Shown here one piece after another: positions 14,115-27,054 of a stretch of DNA of 60,000 nucleotides (the stretch's first letter is position 1; every line of letters starts with the position of its first letter). Source of the DNA: Liolophura sinensis (taxonomy: Eukaryota > Mollusca > Polyplacophora > Chitonida > Chitonidae); assembly GCF_032854445.1 (NCBI RefSeq), contig NC_088302.1:37826191-37886190 (forward strand). Direction: 5' to 3'. The position numbers were made by a program, and so were the translations under genes. The notes under the pieces were generated by a model. It saw only the letters and a program-made list of their open reading frames with translations. It searched no databases and was not told the DNA's origin.

Positions 14115-17100
14115 TTGTATGAATCCATTTACAAACCCTTGTAAACAGTTCCGGAACAAGATAAGGTCCTACAGGAGAAGAGGTGAAACAAGAGTTTAAC
14201 CTAAACAGTATAAGTTAATCCGGGTTTCAGGAAATACATGTATAAGGTTTTGGTTTAAATGCATACATGTACTACGACCGGAATCTGTTCTACTTCTGAT
14301 ACGATGAAGTGCTAAATACAGAATTCGAAGGGTTTATTATGTTAGTCGGTAGACCCTCTGCGAACAGTGAACAGGACGAAATAACAAGACGTGTATGGTT
14401 GGTTTCCATCTATTTTTTAGCCTTTCTTCATACGAATAAATATCTGAATAGCTTTAGTAGATCATGCATGGGTTGTAAAAGTAGTTTCTACTCAATCGCG
14501 TCTCTATGAGGACACAAGATACAGGGCATTTATCAGTTTTCTGATGAGCATTCCTCGTGTTGTTACCATGATTACCAACGCTGACGTCACATCGCACCAT
14601 CCCAGCGCGTGACGGAACTATACTAACAGTTCCCGAGTAAACTGTCACTAGTTGCTCGTCGGCTCGGCAGATAATTGACTATAAGGTAAAGCAAATAGCC
14701 AGTTTCAGTCAGGGACGTAGTGTGGATTTAGCAAGGCTGGGATAGCTGCAGACATCACCACATAATACACACAGCTCTATACGCTTCACCGAAGCACAAT
14801 CCCATACGAATATAACCATACCAATCTAAGACTCTCGTAAATGAATTGAGGTCTTAGTAAACAGATCTGTCATATTTAAATATTTGATTAAAATGCATGC
14901 AACTGGATATACCCTTATTCCCTGGTCGCAGGTGTCCGACGAATCTTAACTGCAAGTCTTACATCCCTAATCTTGAGAGTGTGAAGTTCTATATATAGGC
15001 CCAGCCAACACTTGCTAACATCACTGTAGTTCACTGGCGCAACAATCAGTAGAGAGGGGTTTATAGGTAGCAAAGGCCTTCAGAAAGTGACTTTTTTGAA
15101 GCAAATATCAGTAACTGTTGTTCTGTCGCCTGCTTGTTCAAAGCTTTCTCATCATTCCGTACTATGTTAAAACTGTATCTCTAAGTCGAAATGTGCCGTC
15201 TCAAGATTGATTATTACAACTGTCAAATATGATAATTGTCAAATATGCCAACTGTCAAAAATGACAATTGTCAAATGTGCCAATTGCCAAATATGCCTAT
15301 TGTCAAATATGCCAATTGTGAAATGTCATATTTAAGGTCAAATAAATGCCCCACTGTCACACCCTAGCATACCATTTCTGAAAAATATCCGGTTTATGCA
15401 TGGAGCGAAAATCACCAGAAAAGCAAACATTCGTATTCCAGGATACAGAATTCTAAGAAATCTCAAGTTTCGGAGGTAAACATCATGAAAAGAAGCAATT
15501 ACAATACAGAGTCATACGTAATTCTGGGAAGCCTCCAGTTTATCAAGTGAATGTCTTCAAAAGAGCAAACAGCCCGAAAGCCCAGCACACAGAATTAAAC
15601 ATAACAACAACATGTCGCATGGTTATACGTTTGACATTCAGCGTTTTACATGGCAGCCATGTTTTTTTTTTTTGCAAAAAGCAAACAGGCATCCCTTTCC
15701 TTGTCACGCGTAATGTGTACTTGTCGCCCTCACGGTTTATGTGGGTCATCTAAACAATCTTCTATTTCAGATTAAATCAGTATCTAGTGATAAATCACTG
15801 AACTTTTTTCGAATTTTCCGGGAAAGTTGTCAATCAAACCAGGCAGGGATTTTAACAATATTATAAGTTCCAAACAATAAAGATTTCATTTCATACGCCT
15901 ATTTGGTTCCGCGATGTCCAAAATGTCGGTGAGTCAGTATTTATTGAAGCCTGGCTGGCCTGTCCAGAGAGTTCAGCACCATTAACATTTGATAACTCAT
16001 CGGTTTCTAATACTGATGTGGCAACAGTGACTCATTCCTACGGGAGCAGCTGGCTATCACAGAAAGCTGTCTAAGACAAGGCGCCTCAATGCTAAGGCTG
16101 GTCCAGCAACGTTCTTCCTGTCAGATTTGCGCAAACCCTTGATTTGTAGATCTAAAGCATGGGCCTTCCCTATCGAGTTATAAATATAGCTTTTGAAACA
16201 GTAATGAAGAAAGAGGGATGAAACGATATATCTGTTTTATACCAGGCACGCAGGCTATGAAGTATTGGATTTGATATATACGGCTCCATGCAGCGACAAC
16301 TTATATCCATCATTTCTGCTCCACACCACTTCTTTATCACCGGTTTGCATGTTTCTGTCTAACTGAACTGTTAAACTATTTCAATCCTATCATAATAATT
16401 AGCTTGAATTCATTGTTAAGAGAGCCAGCCGCTGTTGTTGCCAAGAAAACTCTCGTTTCTCTCGTCGCACCGTCTCACAATATACAAATCGAACTGCATA
16501 TTTCACCTAATTTCAGGGTAGCAAACTATTCACTGGGAAATTCCCCTGTACAGAACAAAACCCTGATGTATATACGCCTTATTTTATAAATTTGGCTGCA
16601 GGTAACGTTACAATCTAAACTAACTACATCTACCAAACCTTTATGCCTGTCACGAAAGTAACACATGCTTGAGCAATTATTTGCCTGGCCTCCATTCAAC
16701 ACCGTGGCTGATTTTAGGTTATCTACAGTCTGGGTGAGAAACACACAAGGCAAAGATGTCCGAGTCATACGAATATAACTATGGCGAGGCATGCAGCATT
16801 ATGAATTAAAGACTGTATACCATGAACTATGGCGTGGGAAACTGTGCCAGGAAGCATTGCCATGATGCATACTAAAGACACTTTCTAAAAAATAATTCAT
16901 TCTGACCAGATTTGAACAGGTCCATCGAGTATCAATAGTATCTTATATTAGTACTCGGTATACAACCCCTATGAATTCTGTCGAGAGTAAAATAAAGGAA
17001 AGGAAACCGTTTTAGACAGAAAATGGCTTAGGTTATATAGCTACATTTGTATGAAATGACTGGTCATGTATTCTTCCTATGTCAAACAAAGCTTTACCTA

Positions 17101-18410
17101 TGCTCTCGATTTCAGCCCAGTTTCCAATCATGAGTGAGACATCGTTTCTTACAAGTGCATAAGTTTGTACTTCCTCTGATATGCTTCCACGTACACAACT
17201 GCCCGATATATAAGAGACGTCTTTTCCTTTTAATGTTATCAAATGTTTAACTTTACCCAGCAATACATGGGCGGACAATTTAACGCAATATTGACGAAAA
17301 GCAAATAATTATGGCATATGGATGGAGATTAATACTGTAACACAACAAAACAACCTAAACCCACAAGGTCACAATTTAAATCAGCAGTAATATACACAGA
17401 CCTCATATATGGTCAAAGGCAAAAGTGCATCCACATGATGTCAGCTACACTTTAAGACAACTGTAGATTCGAAAACTTTGAATAGACTAAATGGTTTAAA
17501 ATAAGAAATAATCCCCCATAAATAATGAAGACAGGCTTGTATATTAGTGATATACGACCAGCATCACAATAAAGCCTGATACTTAGCTCAGTTCACCCAA
17601 AAAGAAACCTGGTGTCACTTAATAAGGAAACTAGAATTGTGAGAGTTAATTACAATTAGCCACAATGTCCTCGGGAGAAAAATAGATTTCCTTAACTAGT
17701 CCATCAACAAAGTGTTATGAACGATGAAACTTATAATACACTTTCAGCCTTCTCAGTCTATCATGTAATAAAAACAAGCATTTTGGGCTTAATCGAAAGA
17801 CACGTATGAAGCGGCCATTAAAGAAATCTTTAAAACAGTGGGGAAGTGATAGACCCACCAAGAAATGAATTCTCCCTTAGTATAATGTTATTACCTCTCG
17901 CTTCAGTCGCGCTTAACGAAGATCGTATGTGGCTTTTCTGACCTTGGTGCAAGTGCACTCGCCGGTCATACGTACCTGCATAGACCTTTATCTATTATTG
18001 TGGACTGCACATCAGCGTGAACGGCATACAATGGAATAATGACAAGGTCAACCCGATCTATGCTTGACCACACTTTGACCTTGCCTATTATATCAATAAA
18101 AGCAAGTACTTAATGCCCGTGGCCTAGCTGTGGTGGTCAGCGTATAAAGAGGCCATTCAATTAAGAGGGTCCGAACTTCCTTTTAACATAGGACTACATT
18201 AACTTTCACCAATTCACGATTTAAAAGCTAAAACACCAGGTGGCTTAATTGTGGACATGTGAATACACCAGATAGTGCAGACAGCATGGGACTTCTCAAT
18301 TAAGCTGCTTTTATAGAAATTTGACTGATATGTATCTTAACACATTTCTGCCCTAAATTAGGCCTCCTACATCACATTGTTGATTAAACGAACCATGTTT
18401 TCCGATTAAG
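14115..18410. other. Intergenic, no gene seen
   Basis: No exon with family motifs on either strand. It contains a 17-18-bp array (15219-15325) and, near 18118-18180, a weak similarity to a SINE-A tRNA-like head. The overlapping ~68-aa open frames at 15543-15753 lie on opposite strands and have no support. Confidence 0.5.
15219..15325. repeat. 17-18-bp tandem repeat
   Basis: About six copies of a unit close to tgccaattgtcaaatatg with scattered substitutions. Confidence 0.75.
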
Positions 18411-18411
18411 T

Positions 18412-18615
18412 ATCAAACATATGTATTAGTAATACAGAGACGATAACTAACATATGTACTAGTAATACAGAGACGATAACAAACATATGTACTAGTAATA
18501 CAGAGACGATAACAAACATATGTACTAGTAATACAGAGAAAATAACAAACATATGTACTAGTAATACAGAGAAAATAACAAACATATGTACTAGTAATAC
18601 AGAGACAATAACAAA
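18412..18615. repeat. 33-bp tandem repeat, six copies
   Basis: The unit contains aacatatgtactagtaatac then agagacgataac. Copies are nearly identical, the main change being gacg to gaaa, so it is a recently homogenised minisatellite. The unit is a multiple of three, which explains an 11-residue periodic open frame on the minus strand. Confidence 0.9.
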
Positions 18616-18619
18616 CTTT

Positions 18620-19350
18620 CATATTTATTTTGAACGTATTTGGTCAACTTAAGCATATTAACCAACTACCAAACCTCATTTTGACACAGCTTATCAAGTC
18701 TAATTTTTCTTTTTGTCGATGTATAGTTTATATTTAAAGCAAGTGATAAGGCAACATGACACAGAGAACATCACGAAAATTCGATTTCAGATTTACTTCA
18801 GTTAAGTTCTTGCGTCATTGTTTCTGGCAATGGCATGGCGTAATCATGTATATATGTAAATTAACTATCCCCATATTTGATATTTGGTGGATTTTTTTAT
18901 ATGATCTGGACGAGGAGTTCAGCTCAGAAACAATCACATTCCATCAGACAATTGACTTCCGGTCTGAAGTAAACGGTGGGTTATAGACAGCAGACAGGAG
19001 GATGTTGACATAATGGCGGAGGGAACGCCCGGTTGTCTCTCGTGTACAGCGGTTGAACCGGCATTAACGAATCAAAACTGTCATTTCCTCGCAATCATGC
19101 AATGAAGTGGATATAGGAACGTTTAGGACTGTCAGATAAAAAGCTGCCCTTTCTAAATTGACCTGTTCAGCCTTGTCATTTAGCTCTTTTAAGCCATGAA
19201 TGTTCCACTATAGATCACATGCAGAGGATAGTCTCTAGGGTAACTGCAAATACAAACCACTGGGTATTGAAATGTGAAACCTTTCTCCACTAAGGCAATT
19301 CGGGTCCAAGCTATGCGGTATATAGTGACCATTCCTGTCTTTGCGATGAC
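18620..19350. other. Intergenic, nothing recognised
   Basis: No repeat or exon could be supported in this stretch. Confidence 0.45.
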
Positions 19351-19473
19351 TTTATTTTATTAATTTGATTGGAGTTTTACGCCGTACTCAAGAATATTCC
19401 ACTTGTACGACGGCGGGCAGCATTGTGATCGGAGGAAACCAAGTAGAGTTCGGGGGATGCCCACGACCATCTT
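19351..19473 (-). mobile_element. SINE-A 3' portion
   Basis: The core ttttacgccgtactcaagaa and body ggaggaaacc blocks are present on the minus strand; the tail is short and the head is absent. Confidence 0.8.
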
Positions 19474-19474
19474 T

Positions 19475-22400
19475 GCAATGACGATTTGTGGACTACCTGG
19501 TAACTCATTTATTATAAAAGAGAAAAACGCATGTTCAAGTCACCACTGCACTGGGAGAGACTCCCCATGAAGGCCTGTGTTTAACGTCAGCCGTATATAT
19601 ATCAAGCTGCAACTCTTTACTACGATCGAATGCTCCTGCATATATGAGGAAATTAAAAAGGCACATGCCAGGCAATTCAATACCGCGGTGAATTAGGTCA
19701 TGATACTTATAGAGGATATAACTGTATAGGTTGTGTGGCAATCTGTAACATGTGCAAATGTGTATGTACGAGTCGATCATATCAATACAATAGGGCTTCA
19801 AGTCTGGAGAGCTAGAGCTTTCTGTACTGCAAGATATGGTTAATGTAATCCATGAAGAGATCGAAACGGCTGGCATGTATATCACTGAATGCCTCCAAAA
19901 GTTTGTTTCTCTTCATGCTAATGTCAGTTCTTAGAGAACACACAGGTATACACAAATGTGAACAGCATGTGGACTACCTGGTAACTCGGTGGTTTATACG
20001 AAAAGAAAACGTCTGAATTTATAAGTAACAACATCATTTCTTAGGAAAAGCACACTCTTTACAGCCTTTGTATCAGTTTAAAGCGTAATTCGAGTTGATT
20101 GTGGCTTGCTTTGAATAAGAAAGGTAAACTGATTTGATTAATTTATCTTTCATTATTAATAGCGTACTAGCTCATGTGCCGACCATCGAAACCTAATGAG
20201 CAACTGAATAAAAATGTCCGCCGTCAAGAATTTTCATCACCTGAAATTAAACAGCCTTTATCTGACTGGTTCAGCTATTCCGTTCTAGTAGTAACAATCG
20301 TATTTGCGTTACATATGAAAGCAACAGCTATTCTTTTCCTTTTCTTTTAATGACTTGTAACAGCATTCCCTTCTCATTGCAAATCATTTCACTGGTGACA
20401 GGCCTGACACATCGCTCCTGTTCAACATATTACAAACCCTCAGACAGTAGAGGCCACAACTGTCCCCACACTTCACGCATCTGACGTACATACAGAACGT
20501 GCTGGAACTGTCAACATCCCCGGCTTGCAAACCCCGCATTAGGGATGGTTAAAAAAGTACAAAAGAGTTTGTTGAACGCAGTGAACCGGTTTCACATTAT
20601 GAGTACCCCCATTTCCTGTGAATGAGTCAAGCTTTGAAAGCTTTCCGATCACACGTGTTCCAACTGATCCCACCTAACCTATTCTGTTTTCAATCAGGAC
20701 GAGTCCATATTGTATAGGGATGAATATACCAACAAAAAGTATGCAACAGCTTTTCCCGCCAATGGCTCTGGTGACAATATTGGTTATAAAGGTTATAGGC
20801 ACTTCTGCTTCACCGCCTCGCCCTTCGTATACACAACCACACCAACAACAATGACTCAGTTCCGCATGGTAACTAGCGGGTGTGATTTATGAACCTTCAG
20901 AACGAGGAATATTAACACTTTACTTGTGATATTTTACACCTAATGGCACTTATATGCCACCCCTTATTGCCATCGGAGTGTAAATGACAATAGAAGCAGC
21001 TATTTATTTGGAAATGAATAGTTTTGCAGTTTGGGCGCGTCGTATACATGTAAACTCTAGCCCTTGTGGTTTTACACCCGACCGCCTCACTTATATAAAA
21101 GCATACATTCCAATCCAGATTTATAACATGTTATCGTATACACATAAGTAACATGTATAAAGGATAGGACTGCATGCAGTGTGACTTTAACACTTCGACA
21201 TGAAAATCAAAATGAAACTTTACCGATTGATTGAATGATGCCATTTATCCAGAATCAAAGTTCTTAAAAAAGTTAAACGATCTGATTTATGTTAACTCAG
21301 TCATATAACTTAAAAAGCTTCGAAACACGGATTACTGGTCGAAAATATAATGTTTGCCATATTCATCAAAAAACATTTATACAAATATGACGAGGTCGTA
21401 ACAAATTACACTGCAATGATGAATCTATATCTGATGAACAAAATAATAAAACAGAAACTGGGCACAGTTCGAGTTAATCAGTTTCTTATAGCAAGTCTTA
21501 TATATATACATCACGTACACATTATACGTCTATAAGTGAACAGCAAATTTCTCCAGATGGCTTTATTCCACTGAAGATTAATCTACTGAAGAAGAACATC
21601 CGTCAACAGGAAAAGTGTACTTCAACCTGTTATTCCCCACAGATCTCCTAACCAATGGTACGGTCTAATCGGGGATATATGCTCACCCATGGTAACGGAC
21701 CATGCCATTATCAAACGTAGGGGGTATTCAAACCTGCGATGCACTTTTTTAGTCAATAACCTGTGGACGACTGATGTGCATTCTCATTTATGACAGAGTT
21801 ATTTCCTTCTCACAACAATTTACCATCGTACATGCCGTATTGGCGGCTGCACAACACTACTTAACTCATGTTTGAAGATCGAAGCTAGTCAAAGTGCGTG
21901 AACCGATCTGCTGCAATCCGGCCACTGTGTATTGATTGTAAATCCATATTTAACGATCACCATACAATGCACAGCTATAGACGGTCGGTGAGCAGAACAT
22001 ATCTGACTATATAACCACTGATAGCATTTCGTCACAGATGCTTTGGTTTTAGCTGACAGCCCAACCCTAAAAGCAAATCAAGATATACTGCCAGTCCACG
22101 TAAAATAGGGCAGAATATAGATCCGTGAGCCCAGATAAAGTTCAAGTTTCAAAATCATCATACAACCACTTTTTCGCGACTATAATGCGCCGATCTATGA
22201 CACGTGTTATAATATTTACCTGTCGGCTTACCTGTATACAACAGAGACAAATTCTAGAGTGATGTCAGAAGTGGCAGTTGAATTGCCCTCAGTGTAAACC
22301 TCCGATATGTCCAGTGAGAGCTGACACAGTCTGAAGACTTAGGTACAGACAGAGCGCCGGACAGCAGTAGTCTGGGTATAGAGCTGACTGGTGTGACGAC

Positions 22401-23470
22401 ACAGAGCGGGATATACGCGAGCGTTATAGGGCGGTACCACTTTAGCGTTAGACTTTAGCGGAGGTCCCCAACAAGGTCAGATTTCTGCCGGCAGCTATAC
22501 GTCACCGCCAAAGGAATGTTATTTGCCGCTGCGACAGGCCCTGTGTGTATGTGGATAAAGCCTGTCCTACATGTGCCTATATATAGGCAAATGTTCAACT
22601 TGGCGAAGAAAGGAAAAAAAGGGGGAGAAGTCAGTATTTCCTGCGCGTGAATCATCGAGGGCTGCGCCAGCCATTAACAGCTATATAGTACACAATCTGG
22701 ATCGTCTCATTATAACACAGCTATTGTTTTATACGACTGGTTCATATGTGGGAAGAGTCCAGGTGTCGGTGAAGTCACAAGTGTTATGTATGCAAAGTGT
22801 CCGTTAGTTACCCACGTATACTGTGTATGGAAGTTAGAAGTTGGAATATTTACTGAGTGGTAAACTGATACAATCATCAACGTGTGATTGTAACTTGTAA
22901 AAAGTTCACGTACCGCAATTAATACAAACTGCGTTGCGCGATGACATCATACGTGTGATCTGACTTATTTGCTTTTATTTGCTATTATTGCACGTTCGCC
23001 TTGGTTCATATTAGCAAACTGACGTATCGTATGTGTAGACATTGTGGGTATGTATTTAAATTTTGAAAGAAAGCTCACGCGCCAAGTGTCTGTTATGCTT
23101 TACATGTTTACAAAAAATAAGGAGTGGGAACAAAAAAGTTCATTGTTTTGTAAACTCGAATCTTGGGGGAAGCACAAGCACTGGTTTTCAGAACAGGCAT
23201 AGTTTGTAAACGAGACTTAAAAAAACTCCTTGATCACAATATTGTATGCTGTACGTCATATTAATAATAACCCGTGCACAGGTCAGTGAGTCTTTAAAGG
23301 GATATATTTTAACAGAAATTCAATGTGGTACAATAAATTAAACTTGTTTTGATACAGTTTCAGGCTTCGCTATCATCTTACATGCATGGTCTGATTCTTT
23401 GACGCTTTAACCGCGTGTAGCACCAAACACCGCGGCTCGTACTAGCTTATGTAGCATTAAGTGCCTGCAT
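19475..23470. other. Intergenic, no coding gene seen
   Basis: No coding exon recognised. On the minus strand around 22232-22400 there is a locally CpG-richer segment ending in two close donor-like sites (CAG|GTAAGC and CAG|GTAAAT). It could be a non-coding first exon of a leftward gene, but this is speculative. Confidence 0.4.
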
Positions 23471-23489
23471 GTACAGTGCTCATATGGAA

Positions 23490-24370
23490 ATAAGTGATTC
23501 TCTGGTGCTCATGTAGCGTTACGAGTTGTTTTCTTGCCAAAACAGCAATAAGGGCATTTGCCGTACCCATGACGCAAGTGACTCTCCCGTACCAATTGCC
23601 TCTGCCGTACTCGTATGGTGCAAAGTGCCTCCTTTATACTCAGTAGCACCAAATCTCCGGTATTTATGTAACACTATAATTGCTCTTCCAGCACTCGTGT
23701 AGCGCCAAGTTTCTCTGCTGTAATGATTTGACGCCAAGTGCCTCTCTCATACTTATGTGGCGCTAATTGCTTTTCCCATATTTGTAGCACAAATTAACTA
23801 CTCATGTAGTGCCAAGTGATGTCCCGTATTCATAGACCACCAAAATCTCCAGTATTTATGCAGCCGTATAATTACCTCCGACAGCACTCATGTAGCGCCA
23901 AATTTCTCCCTCGTAATGATGTGACGCCAAGTGCCTCTCTCGTATTTGTGTAGCGCCAATTGCTTTTCCCATACTCATTGTAGCACCAATTAAGTACCTC
24001 CCCAGTATAGTACCAAGTGCCTCTCCCGTACGAAAGTAGCACCAAAACCTCTCCCGTACGAATGTAGCGCCAAATTTCTCTGTTGTACAATGTGACCCCA
24101 AGTGCCTCTCTCGTACTATATTCATGTAGCGAAAAATGCCCCTGTCGTATTCATGTAACGACAAGCGCATCTCCGGAACTCACGTAGCGCAAAATACACC
24201 TCTCGTACTCTTGTAGTGCCCCCCCCCCCCTCCCCATATTTACGAAGCGCCAATTGCTTCTCCCGTACTCATGTGAACGCAAAGACCCTGCGACCCTTAT
24301 ATGTATTTTGCACGATTGATTTGTCGCACATATAAACAACTCATATGTAGAACCAAATGCCACTCGTGTC
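23490..24370. repeat. ~30-bp minisatellite with ~192-bp higher-order period
   Basis: About 28 diverged copies of a unit near catgtagcgccaagtgcctc followed by tctcgtact. A six-unit block beginning near 23646 recurs near 23838 with the same order of variants (caccaaatctcc, tgacgccaagtgcctctctc, gcgctaattgc/gcgccaattgc), giving a higher-order period of about 192 bp. A long C run interrupts the array near 24220. Open frames here are repeat artefacts. Confidence 0.8.
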
Positions 24371-24630
24371 CCTTACGTCTTGAGGTACATCATTTTTATT
24401 TTTTTTATTTTTTCTTAAGAAAAGCGGTACTATCCAGTGAAGCCTTATACTACATTATAGTGCAGGCTAACAGTACTTTTTAGTGTAGCCCGACACTACG
24501 GTTTGGTTTAGGGGCCTTAGGTAACCTATAACCTAAGAATGCATATGTTCCCGATATAGTCACGAGAAACACTTGGCGTGGCCATATATCGACCCACGCG
24601 CTCTTAAACGCATTTGCATGTTGACAGTCT

Positions 24631-25224
24631 CACTCTCACTCACTTGCGCCCTCTAGATGTCTCCCACACCTCCATCGATTGTGGCCGAATGCCTCTCACT
24701 CACTTGCACCCACTAGATGCCTCCCACACCTCCATCGATTGTGGCCGAATGCCTCTCACTCACTTGCACCCACTAGATGCCTCCCACATAACCATCCCTA
24801 ATGGCCGAATGCCTCTCACTCACTTTCATCCACTAGATGCCTCCCACACCTCCATCGATAGTGGCCGAATGCCTCTCACTCACTTGCACCCACTAGATGC
24901 CTCCCACACCTCCATCGATTGTGGCCGAATGCCTCTCACTCACTTTCATCCACTAGATGCCTCCCACACCTCCATCGATTGTGGCCGAATGCCTCTCACT
25001 CACTTGCACCCACCAGATGCCTCCCATACCTCCATCGATTGTGGCCGAATGCCTCTCACTCACTTTCATCCACTAGATGCCTCCCACACCTCCATCGATT
25101 GTGGCCGAATGCCTCTCACTCACTTACCTCCACTAGATGACTCCCACACTTCCATCCATTGTAGCCGAATGCCGTTCACTCACTTACACACTTTAGATAC
25201 CTCTCACGCATCTATCCAGTGTGA
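24631..25224. repeat. 60-bp tandem repeat, ten copies, 120-bp higher-order pattern
   Basis: The period is exactly 60 nt; each unit contains gcctctcactcacttgcacc then cactagatgcctcccaca. Copies alternate between a gcaccc and a ttcatcc variant over units 3-8, a 120-bp higher-order pattern. Because 60 is divisible by three, one plus-strand frame stays open for 207 codons with a 20-residue period. There is no signal, splice context or known domain, so I treat it as a minisatellite. It is interrupted at the right by a SINE-B. Confidence 0.92.
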
Positions 25225-25225
25225 C

Positions 25226-25562
25226 CGGCCCCGATAGCATGGTTGGTAGAGCGTCCGTTTCGGGAGCGGTAGATTCAGGGTCAATCTTGGGTCGTCAAAC
25301 CTAAGACCTTAAAAGAGGAAGTTGTACCTTCTTCGCTTCGCGTTCAGCATGAAGGGGATAGTGCAACGACTGGTTCAGTGTAAATGGCTTGTGCGGTGCG
25401 GCTTACTTGCCTTCGGTAAGGCGTCTCAGTGAAGCAGCACTAGATATAAGAGCGGTGGAAATTTGTCCTGCAACAAGGAGGCACATTACATGCACTCTAA
25501 GGATTCCTTCGTCGTCATAATTGTTCAGTATGATGTTAAACTTCAAGCACGCACTCTCTCAT
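25226..25562 (+). mobile_element. SINE-B inserted in the 60-bp minisatellite
   Basis: The head ggccccgatagcatggttgg through the core and a cactctctcattc tail match the copies at 1073 and 6889. Right of it, ctccatccattgtcgccga and agatgcctcccacacatcca continue the 60-bp unit, so the element split the array. Confidence 0.88.
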
Positions 25563-25690
25563 TCGCTCCATCCATTGTCGCCGATTGACTCTCAGGCACT
25601 AGCAATAACCAGATGCCTCCCACACATCCATCCATTTTAGAAAACTGCCCCTCATACATACTTGCATGCCTCTCATACGCACTTGCATGC
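25563..25690. repeat. Right-hand remnant of the 60-bp array
   Basis: About two degenerate units, recognisable by ccatccattgtcgccga and ccagatgcctcccaca, continue the array beyond the SINE. Confidence 0.65.
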
Positions 25691-25716
25691 AATCAAAAAA
25701 TTAATCTGTTCATTTA

Positions 25717-25918
25717 AACAGAAAATCTTGCCTGAGTGACGCTAGATAATATTTCTTATTGCAGCGTATTGTTCTGATAAATATCACACAGATATTCTAT
25801 TAATTCAGCATACAGATTCCATTAAACTAACAAGATATGTTGAATATGACAGAATAATATGATAATATTATAATAATAGAAAACATTCTAGAATCACTCA
25901 GACAACAGACTTTCTGTT
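25717..25918. mobile_element. MITE with ~45-bp terminal inverted repeats
   Basis: The left end aacagaaaatcttgcctgag and right end (inverse) aacagaaagtctgttgtctg continue as imperfect inverted repeats for about 45 bp. The interior shares the ttgaatatgacag block with the MITE at 4952-5201. It is intact here, without an internal SINE. Confidence 0.75.
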
Positions 25919-26455
25919 AATGTTGAGATATTATTAAATGCATGTGGCGTTCTCATCCATAAGCATCAGGGTACCCTACCGCGCACCCAATTGTGAACTC
26001 ATGCCTCCCTTTGCGTGTCCTAAAAGCCGTTCACACTCAGTCACTTTGTCTCGAGCGCAACACCATTATATTCACTAACCAGAAGCCTTTCACACATTAA
26101 TGTGGCGGTTGCTTCTCAATAATTAATCTCGAGTGCTATTTCTTGGTTTACATTTTCCAAATTTCTTTGAGTACCCTTTTGAGACTTATTTCTTCAATAT
26201 CTTATACAGACTTACTTTTCGAGTGCCCCATGTAGACTCACTATCCAATGCCTTACAGACCCGATCATTTTTTGGGTGCCTTCCACAGCCTAATTTCTCT
26301 TGTCCCACGCAGGCACATTTTCTTTGATTCCATATATTAGACTCATTTTATCTAGTGCGTTGAAAACTCATTTCTCGAGTGCCTTGCAGATTCGAATAGA
26401 AGGTGGATATTACGTCAATCAGTTCACGCCAGTTTTCTTATTATCCTGGTAGAAA

Positions 26456-26714
26456 CCTCCGTGGCCGGGGTAGTTAGCGTGGCCAGCGCGGGCGCAATGG
26501 CCCACGACTCTGGTTCCAGTGCGATCGCTGTGGACTTCAGTCCAGCTCATGCTGGTTTCCTTTCCGACCGTACTTGGGAAGGTCTTCCAGGGAACCTAAG
26601 GATGGTTGTGGGTTTCCCCTTGGGCTCTGCCCGGTTGCCTCCCACCATAATGCTGGCCGCCGTCGTATAAGAGAAATATTCTTGAGTACGGTGTAAAACA
26701 CTAATCAAAATGAT
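26456..26714 (+). mobile_element. SINE-A, essentially full length
   Basis: The tRNA-like head ccgtggccggggtagttagc with an A-box-like motif, a B-box-like segment near 26536, the body cctcccaccataatgctggc and the core ttcttgagtacggtgtaaaa are all present. This is the best copy in the window for reading the head. The 3' tail is short. Confidence 0.88.
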
Positions 26715-27054
26715 ATAACCCGGGTAACAGTTTCATATTATATGTGTATATATGGAACAAACAAATTTTATTACCTTTATATATAGCTGGAAGTTCCGGC
26801 ACACAGACTGTAACTCATTGATATAATGTCACACACCTCATTTATTTTAAGTGAAAAGTTGTCTTTACTCAAATATGTTTCAACTAATATATGGTATTAT
26901 GCAGATGGCCTTTAAATATTATGATTACGAGATGATGGAGGTAGGGAGAATTGTAAAACTATACAGTGCAGTTTAATAAACAAGTAATGATTAACAAATC
27001 AGTTATCAGATCATTATTATGCAAATTATGTAAATAAAATTCTATGGCCTATGA

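Noticed and set aside
18118-18180. tRNA gene
   Set aside because: Only an A-box-like stretch similar to the SINE-A head (gtggcctagctgtggtggtc); no cloverleaf or terminator.
18413-18622. 69-codon periodic open frame on the minus strand
   Set aside because: Produced by a 33-bp minisatellite whose unit length is a multiple of three.
19535-19885. 116-codon minus-strand open frame as a gene
   Set aside because: No recognisable family motif, and no splice or promoter context.
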